DNA from: Vicinamibacterales bacterium
GTDB taxonomy: Bacteria > Acidobacteriota > Vicinamibacteria > Vicinamibacterales > UBA8438
Assembly (NCBI GenBank): GCA_030745255.1
Contig: JASLOY010000102.1
Location: forward strand, 1 to 9,648
Length of the DNA: 9,648 nucleotides
Reading direction: 5' to 3'
Translations under genes and position numbers: made by a program
Shown: piece after piece, positions 1 to 7,281 of the stretch
Numbering within the stretch: the stretch's first letter is position 1
Layout: each line of letters opens with the position of its first letter
The notes under the pieces: generated by a model
What the model was told of the DNA's origin: nothing
Databases searched by the model: none
What the model saw: only the letters and a program-made list of their open reading frames with translations

Positions 1-622
1 CACGCAGCCGTCGCGCCAGCCGCTCGCTATGTGCCCGCTTGGTGGTCGTATCGAGTTCCGGGCTGTCGAGGGGGTTGTCGGTGTACGGGTAGAGCAAGCT
101 GTAGGCGAAGACGGCCGGCGTCAGCTCGAGCGGCCGCCCCAGGACGACCTGGATGCCGTTCATGATCCAGACGTTGCGCAGCGCCTGAAAGAGCGCCTCG
201 GCCTGGATGTCGGCATCGAACCGCCTTGCTTCTTGGGCAAACTCCTGCGTGACGCGGAACGAGTCGTCGGAGAGGAAGAGCTGCTGCTCGCCTGCAGACC
301 ACCCGAGGCACACGGCCGCATATTCGCGCACCGTGGCTTTGATCGACTCGGCCGCGGCGCGCCGGCCGCTGCCGCCCTCCGGATAGCTCCGCATGGTGTC
401 GGCCATGCCATCGATGAACCCCCGGGTGCGGCGTGCGTTAGCCCACTGCCGGTGAGGGTCGATGCGGACGCCCAGTCGCGGCGTCTGGTCGTCGGTGCTC
501 CACCAGAGTTGCCGGTGCGCTTCCTGGAGGCGCGCCACACGCCGCCAGAAGGCCGGCTCGAACTCATCGACACGCGGCGGGCCGGGGGTCTGCTGAGGCG
601 GGGAGGCAGGGAAGGTGATCAC
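1..622 (-). CDS. Partial protein, possibly class I isoprenoid (terpene) synthase-like
   Basis: This open frame has a GTG start at 622 and runs without a stop to the left edge, giving 207 visible residues; the C-terminus is outside the window. An in-frame TAG at 644-646 upstream leaves the GTG as the only start before it, and a strong Shine-Dalgarno sequence precedes it. The N-terminus has no signal peptide, so the protein is probably cytoplasmic. It is rich in Arg, Ala, Trp and acidic residues and looks helical. Near residues 145-188 it reads LFQALRNVWIMNGIQVV, then a proline-containing turn, then SLLYPYTDNPLDSP. I associate this pattern (ALRNVW, then YPYTDNxLD) with proteins annotated as class 1 isoprenoid biosynthesis enzymes, in which an Asp-rich motif binds Mg-diphosphate. 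Asp182 and Asp186 would be the candidates, but the motif is degenerate and the second (NSE/DTE-type) motif would lie off the edge. The gene follows the DUF1501 gene by 74 nt on the same strand and may be co-transcribed. The coding call is firm; the family call is tentative and rests on memory of the motif. Confidence 0.6.
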   Translation of the reverse strand, partial: MITFPASPPQQTPGPPRVDEFEPAFWRRVARLQEAHRQLWWSTDDQTPRLGVRIDPHRQWANARRTRGFIDGMADTMRSYPEGGSGRRAAAESIKATVREYAAVCLGWSAGEQQLFLSDDSFRVTQEFAQEARRFDADIQAEALFQALRNVWIMNGIQVVLGRPLELTPAVFAYSLLYPYTDNPLDSPELDTTTKRAHSERLARRLR

Positions 623-632
623 CGGATCGGCT

Positions 633-639
633 CCTCCTT
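633..639 (-). promoter_or_regulatory. Shine-Dalgarno sequence for the GTG-started gene
   Basis: On the minus strand the sequence reads AAGGAGG followed by 10 nt and then GTG at 622-620. This is a near-perfect anti-16S match and supports the non-ATG start. Confidence 0.65.
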
Positions 640-696
640 CCTGCTACGGTTTTCGCAACAGACATGTTCCTGTCGCGCGCGGCGGTCTTCTGGCGC

Positions 697-2160
697 TCAC
701 GCCAGGACGGCGTCGACCACCCTCCCGGCGACGTCGGTCAGACGGAAGTTGCGCCCTTGAAACGGAAAGGTCAGCTTGGTGTGGTCGATGCCGAGCTGAT
801 GCAGCATCGTCGCGTGCAGATCGTGGATGTGCACCGGGTTGCTGGCAATGTTGTACGAGAAGTCGTCGGTCTCGCCGTAGCTGAAGCCAGGCTTGACGCC
901 GCCGCCCGCCATCCAGATCGTGAACGCCCGTGGGTGATGGTCGCGTCCGTAGGTCTCTTCGGTGACGACGCCCTGACTGTAGGCGCTGCGACCGAACTCG
1001 CCGCCCCAGATGACCAGCGTGTCGTCGAGCATCCCACGCTGCTTGAGGTCCTGAACCAGCGCCGCCTGCGCCTGGTCGACGTCCTTCGCCTGACGCTGAA
1101 TGCCCTGTGGCAGCCGGGTGTGCTGGTCCCAGCCGCGGTGGAAGCACTGCACGAAGCGCACGTCGCGCTCGGCCAGCCGGCGGGCCAGCAGACAGTTGCG
1201 CGCGAAGGTGCCGGGTGTGCGCGAGTCTTCGCCGTAGAGCTCAAAAGTGCTTTCCGGCTCGTCCGACAGATCGGCCAGCTCCGGCACGGAGGTTTGCATG
1301 CGATACGCCATCTCGTACTGGGCGATACGCGTGCTGGTTTCCGGGTCGCCGAACTCGTCTTCCTTGAGCTGGTTCAGCGCGCCGAGATCATCGAGAAATC
1401 GCCGCCGTGTGTCCGGGTCGACGCCCGGCGGGTTCGACAGATACAGCACCGGGTCGCCGGTGGCGAGAAACTTGACGCCCTGGTAGCGGGTCGGAAGAAA
1501 GCCGCTGCCCCACAACCGGTCGTACAACGGCTGGCCGGTCTGTGCCGACCCTTTCGAGACCAGCGCCACGAAGGTCGGCAGGTCGGCGTTCATCGTGCCG
1601 AGTCCGTAGGAGAGCCAGGCGCCCATGCTCGGTCGCCCGGCCAGCTGTGCGCCGGTCTGGAAGAAGGTGATGCCGGGGTCGTGATTGATCGCCTCGGTGT
1701 GCAGCGACTTGATGAAGCACAGGTCGTCGACGATCCTGGCGGTGTAGGGCATCAGGTCGCTGACCCACGCCCGCGACTGGCCGTGCTGCGAAAACGGAAA
1801 CTTCGACGGGACGAGCGGGAAGGTGTCCTGCCCGGCCGTCATCGTGGTCACGCGCTGGTCGCCACGCACCGATGGCGGCAGGTCTTCGCCGGCCATCTCC
1901 TGAAGCGCTGGCTTGTAGTCCCACAGCTCGTGCTGTGACGGGGCGCCGGATTGGAACAGGTAGATGACCCGCCTCGCTTTGGGCGCATGGTGCGGCAGTC
2001 CTGGCAATCCACCGATGGCGGTCGGGGCGCCACCCGGCGTCTGCGCCAGCAGATCCTGGCCGAACAGCGTCGCCAGCGCGGCCGTGCCGATCCCGGTGCC
2101 CGTCAGCTCGAGAAAACGTCGACGGGACAGCAGCCGTTCGAGGCGCTCATTCATGCTCAT
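697..2160 (-). CDS. DUF1501 family protein with Tat signal
   Basis: This 487-residue protein matches DUF1501 over its full usual length. DUF1501 belongs to the alkaline phosphatase/sulfatase-like superfamily and has no proven reaction. The N-terminus carries a twin-arginine signal, SRRRFLEL at residues 12-19, followed by a weakly hydrophobic stretch (about 20-38) ending near LLAQ, so it is predicted to be exported folded to the periplasm. Family landmarks are visible: YLFQSGAPSQHELWDYKP (67-84), HTEAINHDPG (154-163), WDQH (344-347), GGEFGR (386-391), GRDHHP (405-410) and HIHDLHATMLHQLG (444-457). The clustered His and Asp residues are plausible metal ligands, by analogy with alkaline phosphatase. 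The gene starts 14 nt after the stop of the PSD1 cytochrome gene, the pairing commonly seen in Planctomycetota. The start at 2160 has only a weak AGG eight bases upstream, so translation is probably coupled to the upstream gene; Met3 (ATG at 2154) is an alternative. The family call is firm; the function is unknown. Confidence 0.93.
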   Translation of the reverse strand: MSMNERLERLLSRRRFLELTGTGIGTAALATLFGQDLLAQTPGGAPTAIGGLPGLPHHAPKARRVIYLFQSGAPSQHELWDYKPALQEMAGEDLPPSVRGDQRVTTMTAGQDTFPLVPSKFPFSQHGQSRAWVSDLMPYTARIVDDLCFIKSLHTEAINHDPGITFFQTGAQLAGRPSMGAWLSYGLGTMNADLPTFVALVSKGSAQTGQPLYDRLWGSGFLPTRYQGVKFLATGDPVLYLSNPPGVDPDTRRRFLDDLGALNQLKEDEFGDPETSTRIAQYEMAYRMQTSVPELADLSDEPESTFELYGEDSRTPGTFARNCLLARRLAERDVRFVQCFHRGWDQHTRLPQGIQRQAKDVDQAQAALVQDLKQRGMLDDTLVIWGGEFGRSAYSQGVVTEETYGRDHHPRAFTIWMAGGGVKPGFSYGETDDFSYNIASNPVHIHDLHATMLHQLGIDHTKLTFPFQGRNFRLTDVAGRVVDAVLA

Positions 2161-2174
2161 AGCTCATGCCTGGG

Positions 2175-5100
2175 TCATTCTTTCGTTACGGTGCCGTCGA
2201 AGTTGAGGATCAGGTTGGCCACCATCGTGTACGAGGCCAGCTCCGCCACATCCAGGGTCTCGTCGCGTGAGGATTCTCCCTGGCTGACCAGCTCGAGCGC
2301 CGCGGCGCGGTCGGCCTGGTAGCGGTCGAGATGCTGTCGATAACCCTGAGTCAGAATGGACTGCGCCTGGGCCGCGGGGCGGTGGGCCGTTGAAAGCAGA
2401 TAGGCGAACGCGATCCGGTCTGCCGGCGACTCGCCGCCTTCGGTCATCATCCGCTCGGCCAGCCGTCGTGCCGCTTCCACATAGGTCACGTCGTTCATCA
2501 GGGTCAGCGCCTGGAGCGGCGTGTTCGTGATGCCAGTGCGCACGATGCAGGTCTCCCGCGTCGACGAGTCGAACATCATCATCGTCGGTGGCCCGAGCGT
2601 TCGCTTCCAGAAGGTGTAGAGGCTGCGACGGTAGATGTCGTCGCCTTCCGACAGCTCGTAGTCGCCATACCCACCCTCGACCATGTCGGCCCACAGCCCG
2701 GCCGGCTGATACGGCTTGACCGAGGGTCCACCCACCTTCTCGACAAGCAGACCCGACACGGCGAGCGCCTGGTCGCGAATCGTTTGCGCCGGCAGCCTCA
2801 ACCGGGGCCCTCGCGCCACCAGCCGGTTCTCGGGGTCCCGCTCGAACGCCTCCGCCGTCATCTTCGACGACTGCCGGTAGGCGGCGCTGGTCACGATGGT
2901 TCGCTGCAACGCTTTGACGTCCCACCCGGAATCGATGAACGAGGTGGCCAGCCAGTCGAGCAGCTCGAGATGGCTCGGATATTCGCCCTGCGTGCCGAAG
3001 TTTTCGGCGGTCTTGACGATACCGGTCCCGAAATACATCTGCCAGAAGCGGTTCACCGTGACGCGCGCCGTCAGGGGATGCCCGGGGTCGACGAGCCACC
3101 GCGCGAACGACAGCCGGTTGGCCTCCACGCCATCTGGCAGCGGCGGCAGCGCGGCGGGCACGCCAGGGAACACCTCCTCGACCGGGTTGTCGTAGGCGCC
3201 ACGGTTGAGCCGGAAGGTGGGCCGGCGCTCGGTGTTCTCTTCCATCACCATGACGGTCGGGTAGCTGGCCCACAGCTTGTCTCGCTGGCGTTGAAGCTCG
3301 ACCACCTTGCGGCCAGCCGCCTGCACCGTCGGCGGCGCGTACTGATCGAGAAACGCGAGCCGAAGCTTGTCGGTCTGCGCCGCCGACCGCGCGGCCGCCG
3401 CCTGCGCGGCGATGTCGCTGAGCGAGTCGACCACCGCCATCACTCTCGCCTCGGTGGCGGTCAGGACGCCCGCGTAGATCCGCACGTCGTCCAACCGGCC
3501 CTTGAAGCGGGGCTTCTCGGAGCCGCTGGCGCCGATCCGCAACGGAAATCTTCGGACGCTCAGCCGGTTGCCGACCAGGTCGTTCAGCGGTGTCAGCGGC
3601 TGCGGGCGACCATCGACATACACCTGGACGCCATCCGGCGTCTTCGAGCCATCGTAGGTGGCCACGACATGCTGCCACTGGCCGAGCGCCACGTCAGCAA
3701 TCGTTTCGGCCGCGACCCCGTCATCGAGCACCCGTGTCGACATGTTGAAGCGGAGCTTGCCGTCTTCGAGATAGAGACCCCACCCCACCTCGCCCTGGTC
3801 GCCGCTGCTGGCGCGAGAGAGGATGACGCCGTCTTTCGCGGTCGGGTTGATCCAGACGGCGAAGCTGAATGCGTCGTCGTATCCGACATCCGGACTGAGC
3901 CCCGCGTTGACGAACCGCTGCCCGTCGAACTCCAGGGCCGTACCAAGACGACCGGGCACGAACTGTGGCAACCCGCCCTCGAGCACCGCCGGCACGTCGG
4001 CAGTCGTCTGGGTGCCGCCGACGTCGCCCTCGAACGTGTGGTGCGCCAACAGCCCATCGCGCTGGGTCCAGTTGACGCCACCCGATGTGACCAACGCCGC
4101 CTCCCACTCGCGTTGCGCTGCCGTCGCGTCGGCATCCAGCGCCGCCAGCTCGGCTCTGGCCTCGCCGAGCTGAGCGTCGAGCTCGTCGATCTCCGCCTGC
4201 TGCTCGGCGGTTGGCGCGGTGACCAGCGGCGGCGAGTTGACGTACTTGAACCCCTTGCCGCGTTCGGGAATGTTGTTGAACGTCGCGATCGCTTCGTAGA
4301 ACTCCTTCTGGGTGATCGGGTCGAACTTGTGGTCGTGGCAGCGCGCGCAGCCCAGCGTCAGCCCCATCCAGACCGTGCCGGTGGTCGAGACGCGATCGAC
4401 CGCGTACTCGACGAGGAACTCTTCCGGGACGATGCCGCCTTCGCTGTTCAGGCTGTGGTTGCGGTTGAAAGCGGTCGCGATCTTCTGATCGAGCGTGGCG
4501 TTGGGCAGCATGTCGCCCGCCAGCTGCTCGATGGTGAACTGGTCAAACGGCATGTTGTCGTTGTAGGCGTCGATGACCCAGTCGCGCCAGCGCCACATCG
4601 ATCGTTCGCCGTCGGTCTGATAGCCGTTGGTGTCGGCATAGCGGGCGGCGTCGAGCCAGTCGGTCGCCATCCGCTCGCCGTAGCGCGGCGACGCCAGCAA
4701 CCGGTCCACCACGCCCTCGTAGGCGTCGGCCGCGTCGTCGTTGAGATAATCGGCGAGCTCGGTCGGGGTGGGCGGCACACCGGTGAGGTCGAGTGTGACG
4801 CGGCGCAGCAGCGTGGCCCGGTCCGCCTCGTCCGATGGGGTCAGTCCCTCCTGGTCGAGTCGGGCCATCACGAAGTTGTCCACGGAGTTGCGTGGCCATG
4901 CGGCGTCGGTCACCGCTGGTGGCGCGAGACGCTCGGGCGGAATGAACGCCCAGTGGCGCTGATACTCGGCGCCTTGCTCGATCCAGCGCCGAAGCGTGTC
5001 GATCTGTTCGCCCGTCAGCGGGTCCTTTCCCCGAGGCATCCGTGCGGGGGCGTTCTCGTCGGTGACCCGCCGAATCAGCGGGCTCTCGTCCGCGTTCCCC

Positions 5101-5363
5101 GGCACGATGGCGGGACCGCCGTACCGGCCACGATCCTCGAGGGGGCCTTCCGGCACGTCCAGCCGCAGGCCCGCCTGCCGATTGGCGCTGTTCGGGCCAT
5201 GGCAGTTGAAACAGCCCTCGGAGAGGATTGGTCGGATATCGCGGTTGAACTCGACCCGCTCGGCCTCGCTTTGCGCGGCCGAAAGCTCGCCGGACAGGAA
5301 TCCCCCAGTCGCCAGCGCGAGGAACCAGATCAACACACGTAACCGCAAAGGTGTCATATTCAT
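2175..5363 (-). CDS. PSCyt1-PSCyt2-LamG-PSD1 large dihaem cytochrome-like protein
   Basis: This is a planctomycete-type multidomain protein of 1062 residues from the start chosen here. That start (ATG at 5363) places a Sec signal directly at the N-terminus: MNMTPLRLRV, a hydrophobic core LIWFLALATGGFL, then cleavage near SAA-Q31. A frame extension upstream to 5420 would put 19 polar residues before the signal and is less likely. PSCyt1 lies at about 40-130, with haem c motif CFNCH at 51-55 and the distal candidate Met in ARMPRGKDPLTGEQ. PSCyt2 lies at about 158-365 and contains SPRYGERMATDWLDAARYADTNG and a second haem-type motif, CARCH, at 339-343, followed by DHKFDPI. A short coiled-coil-like Glu/Ala segment (385-424) precedes a LamG/concanavalin-type domain (about 430-640). 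PSD1 occupies about 745-1062 (LARWLVDP-like LSFARWLVDP, VNRFWQMYFGTGIV, TNTPLQALTLMND) and ends in LILNFDGTVTKE, as usual for the family. Haem attachment implies a periplasmic or surface location. The catalytic role is not established; proposals range from electron transfer to glycan processing. The DUF1501 gene follows at 14 nt. Confidence 0.95.
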   Translation of the reverse strand: MNMTPLRLRVLIWFLALATGGFLSGELSAAQSEAERVEFNRDIRPILSEGCFNCHGPNSANRQAGLRLDVPEGPLEDRGRYGGPAIVPGNADESPLIRRVTDENAPARMPRGKDPLTGEQIDTLRRWIEQGAEYQRHWAFIPPERLAPPAVTDAAWPRNSVDNFVMARLDQEGLTPSDEADRATLLRRVTLDLTGVPPTPTELADYLNDDAADAYEGVVDRLLASPRYGERMATDWLDAARYADTNGYQTDGERSMWRWRDWVIDAYNDNMPFDQFTIEQLAGDMLPNATLDQKIATAFNRNHSLNSEGGIVPEEFLVEYAVDRVSTTGTVWMGLTLGCARCHDHKFDPITQKEFYEAIATFNNIPERGKGFKYVNSPPLVTAPTAEQQAEIDELDAQLGEARAELAALDADATAAQREWEAALVTSGGVNWTQRDGLLAHHTFEGDVGGTQTTADVPAVLEGGLPQFVPGRLGTALEFDGQRFVNAGLSPDVGYDDAFSFAVWINPTAKDGVILSRASSGDQGEVGWGLYLEDGKLRFNMSTRVLDDGVAAETIADVALGQWQHVVATYDGSKTPDGVQVYVDGRPQPLTPLNDLVGNRLSVRRFPLRIGASGSEKPRFKGRLDDVRIYAGVLTATEARVMAVVDSLSDIAAQAAAARSAAQTDKLRLAFLDQYAPPTVQAAGRKVVELQRQRDKLWASYPTVMVMEENTERRPTFRLNRGAYDNPVEEVFPGVPAALPPLPDGVEANRLSFARWLVDPGHPLTARVTVNRFWQMYFGTGIVKTAENFGTQGEYPSHLELLDWLATSFIDSGWDVKALQRTIVTSAAYRQSSKMTAEAFERDPENRLVARGPRLRLPAQTIRDQALAVSGLLVEKVGGPSVKPYQPAGLWADMVEGGYGDYELSEGDDIYRRSLYTFWKRTLGPPTMMMFDSSTRETCIVRTGITNTPLQALTLMNDVTYVEAARRLAERMMTEGGESPADRIAFAYLLSTAHRPAAQAQSILTQGYRQHLDRYQADRAAALELVSQGESSRDETLDVAELASYTMVANLILNFDGTVTKE
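3444..4076 (-). other. LamG-like domain inside the PSD1 protein
   Basis: Residues about 430-640 read as a laminin G/concanavalin-like jelly roll. Landmarks are GLLAHHTFEGD, GTALEFDGQRFVNAG, FSFAVWINP, WQHVVATYDGS, VYVDGRP and GRLDDVRIYAGVLT. Such domains usually bind carbohydrate or protein. Here it separates PSCyt2 from PSD1 and is flanked by helical Ala-rich linkers. Domain borders are approximate. Confidence 0.8.
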
Positions 5364-5392
5364 GGCATTTCCCAGCAAATGGTAGGCTGCTG

Positions 5393-5405
5393 GCCTGCCA
5401 CAGGC
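5393..5405. repeat. Short inverted repeat in the divergent region
   Basis: GCCTG, a three-base centre and CAGGC form a perfect 5-bp dyad. It lies within the only promoter-like pair I could find for the minus-strand genes, so it might bind a regulator. A 5-bp dyad in GC-rich DNA can easily arise by chance. Confidence 0.25.
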
Positions 5406-5519
5406 AAGAACCTTCTTCACTGGCAGGAGCGGCGGCGGTTGGGATGCTGTGAGCCTGCGCGCTGGGGTTGTGGCGTTCGGAGTGGCGAGAACCGGAGGGC
5501 TGGTTTACAGTTGACCCAC

Positions 5520-5524
5520 AGGAG
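5520..5524 (+). promoter_or_regulatory. Shine-Dalgarno sequence for the quinoprotein gene
   Basis: AGGAG lies six bases before ATG at 5531. It decides the start in favour of 5531 over an in-frame ATG at 5468, which would add 21 polar residues ahead of the signal peptide. Confidence 0.7.
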
Positions 5525-5530
5525 TTGCCA

Positions 5531-7237
5531 ATGACCAGCCGTCGTACGCTCGTCCTCGCGCTGATCGCCCTCGTGTTCACCGGTGCGGTCGCTACCGCGC
5601 AGGTGACCGACTACACGCCTGTGACCGATGAGATGCTCCAGAACCCGCCGCCGGCCGACTGGTTGAACTGGCGCCGCACGCTCGATGCGCAGGCGCACAG
5701 CCCGCTCGATCAGATCACCGCCGACAATGTGGGCGATCTCCGCCTCATCTGGAGTTGGGCGCTGCGGAGCGGCCCGCAGCAGACCAGCCCGCTGGTGTAC
5801 GACGGGGTGCTCTATATCGCTAACCCGGGCGAGATCGTGCATGCCATTGACGCGGCTTCTGGCGATCTGATCTGGGAGTACGAGCGTGGCGCCGAAGCTC
5901 CCGGCAACAGTTTCGGTGGGCCTCCGGCCGGCCGCATGCACCGGAACATCTCGATGTACGAGGACAAGATCTACCTGAACACCGCCGACGCGCACGTCGT
6001 CGCTATCGACGCGCGCACCGGCGAAGAGGTCTGGGAGACCGATATCGACCAGGGCGTCGGCTATCAGTTCTCGAGCGGGTCGATCGTCGCCGACGGTCGC
6101 GTGGTGTCGGGGCTGACCGGATGTGGGCGCTACCGGGAGGAAAGCTGCTACATCGTCGGGCTCGATGCCACCACGGGTGAAGAGCTCTGGCGGACCTCGA
6201 CGATTGCGCTGCCGGGCCAGCGCGGCGGCGATACCTGGGGCGACCTGCCGCCGATGTTCCGGGCTGGGAGCGACTCGTGGATTCCCGGCAGCTACGACCC
6301 GGTGACCCGGACGCTGTTTCACGGCACGTCGCAGGCCAAGCCGTGGGCGCGGGCCGTGCGTGGCACTGACGGCGACGCGCTCTATACGAACTCGACGCTG
6401 GCGCTCGACCCCGACACCGGCGAGATGAAGTGGTACTACCAGCACTTGCCGGGCGAAACGCTCGACATGGACGAGGTGTTCGAACGCGTCCTGGTCGACT
6501 ATGACGACCGGCGGTCGGTGTTCACCATGGGCAAGATCGGCGTCCTGTGGGAGATGGGGCTCCAGACCGGGCAGTTCCGCAATGCGCACGACCTGGGGTA
6601 TCAGACGGTGGCCGACATCGACCCGACGACCGGCGCGGTGACCTACCGCGACGGCACCATCCCGATCATCGGCGAAGAGGTCTACTGGTGCCCGAGCACG
6701 GCCGGGTTCAAGAGTTGGCGCGCGATGTCCTATTACCCCGAGATGGAGGCGTTCTTCATCCCGGTCAATCTCAACTGCGAGACGGCCATCTTCGGGCCGG
6801 TCGACAAGGTTGCTGGCGGCGGGGGCACAGGGCCGGTGCGCCGCACGAACCATCATCATCCTGACAGCGACGAACAGCTGGGCGAGTTCCTGGCGATGAG
6901 CATGCGCACCGGCGACGTGCTGTGGCGACGCCGGTTCCGCACGCCGATCAACTCCGCGGCGCTGACCACTGACGGCGGACTGGCGTTCGCGGGAGGCTGG
7001 GACCGCGACATGTTTGCGTTCGATGCACGGAGTGGAGAGACGTTGTGGGAGACGCGGCTCCCCACCTCGATCCAGGGGTTCCCGATCACCTACGCGGTCG
7101 ATGGCAAGCAGTATCTGGCAGTGCCGACCGGCGCCGGCGGTGCCAGCTGGGGCGGCATGATACCGGCCCAGCTCACCCCGGAGGTGAAGCGCCCGGTAGG
7201 AGGGAACGGGCTATTCGTCTTCGCGCTTCCTGACTAG
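5531..7237 (+). CDS. Secreted PQQ-type quinoprotein dehydrogenase (beta-propeller)
   Basis: The product has 568 residues and starts with a Sec signal (MTSRRTLVLALIALVFTGAVATAQ, split near Q24), so it is periplasmic. The body is an eight-bladed-type PQQ propeller with repeated blade-closing motifs of the form D-x-x-T/S-G-x-x-x-W: at about 107-115, 160-168, 212-220, 293-301, 458-465 and 498-506, with a degenerate copy at 364-372. Family landmarks are GGDTWG (232-237), WIPGSYDP (250-257), TSQAKPW (266-272) and GTDGDALYTNSTLALDPDTG (278-297). The last of these corresponds to the region holding the catalytic Asp in methanol/ethanol dehydrogenases; Asp282 or Asp280 is the candidate. The adjacent Cys-Cys pair of classical enzymes is not seen, but Cys198/Cys206 and Cys387/Cys416 could form disulphides. 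There is no C-terminal cytochrome c domain, so a separate electron acceptor is needed; the DUF1592-type dihaem protein encoded 44 nt downstream is an obvious candidate. The substrate is unknown, and a non-enzymatic PQQ-like propeller cannot be excluded. Confidence 0.88.
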   Translation: MTSRRTLVLALIALVFTGAVATAQVTDYTPVTDEMLQNPPPADWLNWRRTLDAQAHSPLDQITADNVGDLRLIWSWALRSGPQQTSPLVYDGVLYIANPGEIVHAIDAASGDLIWEYERGAEAPGNSFGGPPAGRMHRNISMYEDKIYLNTADAHVVAIDARTGEEVWETDIDQGVGYQFSSGSIVADGRVVSGLTGCGRYREESCYIVGLDATTGEELWRTSTIALPGQRGGDTWGDLPPMFRAGSDSWIPGSYDPVTRTLFHGTSQAKPWARAVRGTDGDALYTNSTLALDPDTGEMKWYYQHLPGETLDMDEVFERVLVDYDDRRSVFTMGKIGVLWEMGLQTGQFRNAHDLGYQTVADIDPTTGAVTYRDGTIPIIGEEVYWCPSTAGFKSWRAMSYYPEMEAFFIPVNLNCETAIFGPVDKVAGGGGTGPVRRTNHHHPDSDEQLGEFLAMSMRTGDVLWRRRFRTPINSAALTTDGGLAFAGGWDRDMFAFDARSGETLWETRLPTSIQGFPITYAVDGKQYLAVPTGAGGASWGGMIPAQLTPEVKRPVGGNGLFVFALPD

Positions 7238-7281
7238 CCTGGTACTCCAGTAGTAAGATCGGACAACCAGAGCACATCTGA

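Larger units (their letters stand above)
5364..5530. promoter_or_regulatory. Divergent intergenic region between the two gene groups
   Basis: These 167 bases separate the PSD1 gene (minus) from the quinoprotein gene (plus) and must hold the promoters of both groups unless transcripts enter from elsewhere. Towards the PSD1 gene there is a possible sigma70-like pair on the minus strand: TTGCCT at 5407-5402 and TACCAT at 5384-5379, 17 bp apart, each 4 of 6 matches to consensus. A start of transcription there would leave a leader of only about 8-10 nt. The spacer and -35 overlap an inverted repeat, GCCTG-N3-CAGGC, at 5393-5405, which could be an operator. I see no convincing promoter for the plus-strand group. 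No ORF in this stretch looks real. Confidence 0.3.

Noticed and set aside
690..705. Stem-loop CTGGCG-CTCA-CGCCAG at the DUF1501 stop codon as a terminator
   Set aside because: The stem is only 6 bp, overlaps the stop codon and has no following U-tract on the minus strand; read-through into the next gene is as likely.
29..760. 243-codon plus-strand frame over the left partial gene
   Set aside because: The minus-strand GTG frame has a strong ribosome binding site, sensible composition and the same direction as its neighbours; the plus frame also runs into the DUF1501 gene.
664..1938. 424-codon open frame on the plus strand, opposite DUF1501
   Set aside because: Shadow of the DUF1501 reading frame; no domain, no Shine-Dalgarno sequence, biased composition.
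2164..3678. 504-codon minus-strand frame within the PSD1 gene
   Set aside because: Same strand, different frame, Arg/Gly-rich and motif-free; the PSD1 frame is intact across it, so no frameshift needs to be invoked.
2784..5342. 852-codon open frame on the plus strand, opposite the PSD1 gene
   Set aside because: Its product is an Arg/Val/Leu/His-rich composition without any recognisable motif, while the opposite strand has clear haem motifs and domains. Long antisense frames are expected in GC-rich coding DNA.
5364..5420. Upstream extension of the PSD1 protein to ATG at 5420
   Set aside because: It would place 19 polar residues before a well-formed signal peptide; the start at 5363 fits export better.
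5417..6859. 480-codon minus-strand frame opposite the quinoprotein
   Set aside because: Arg/His/Val-rich shadow of a clear PQQ-propeller gene; it has no recognisable motif.
7240..7251. Small hairpin CTGG-TACT-CCAG between the quinoprotein and dihaem genes
   Set aside because: A 4-bp stem with no U-tract; too weak to call a terminator or processing site.
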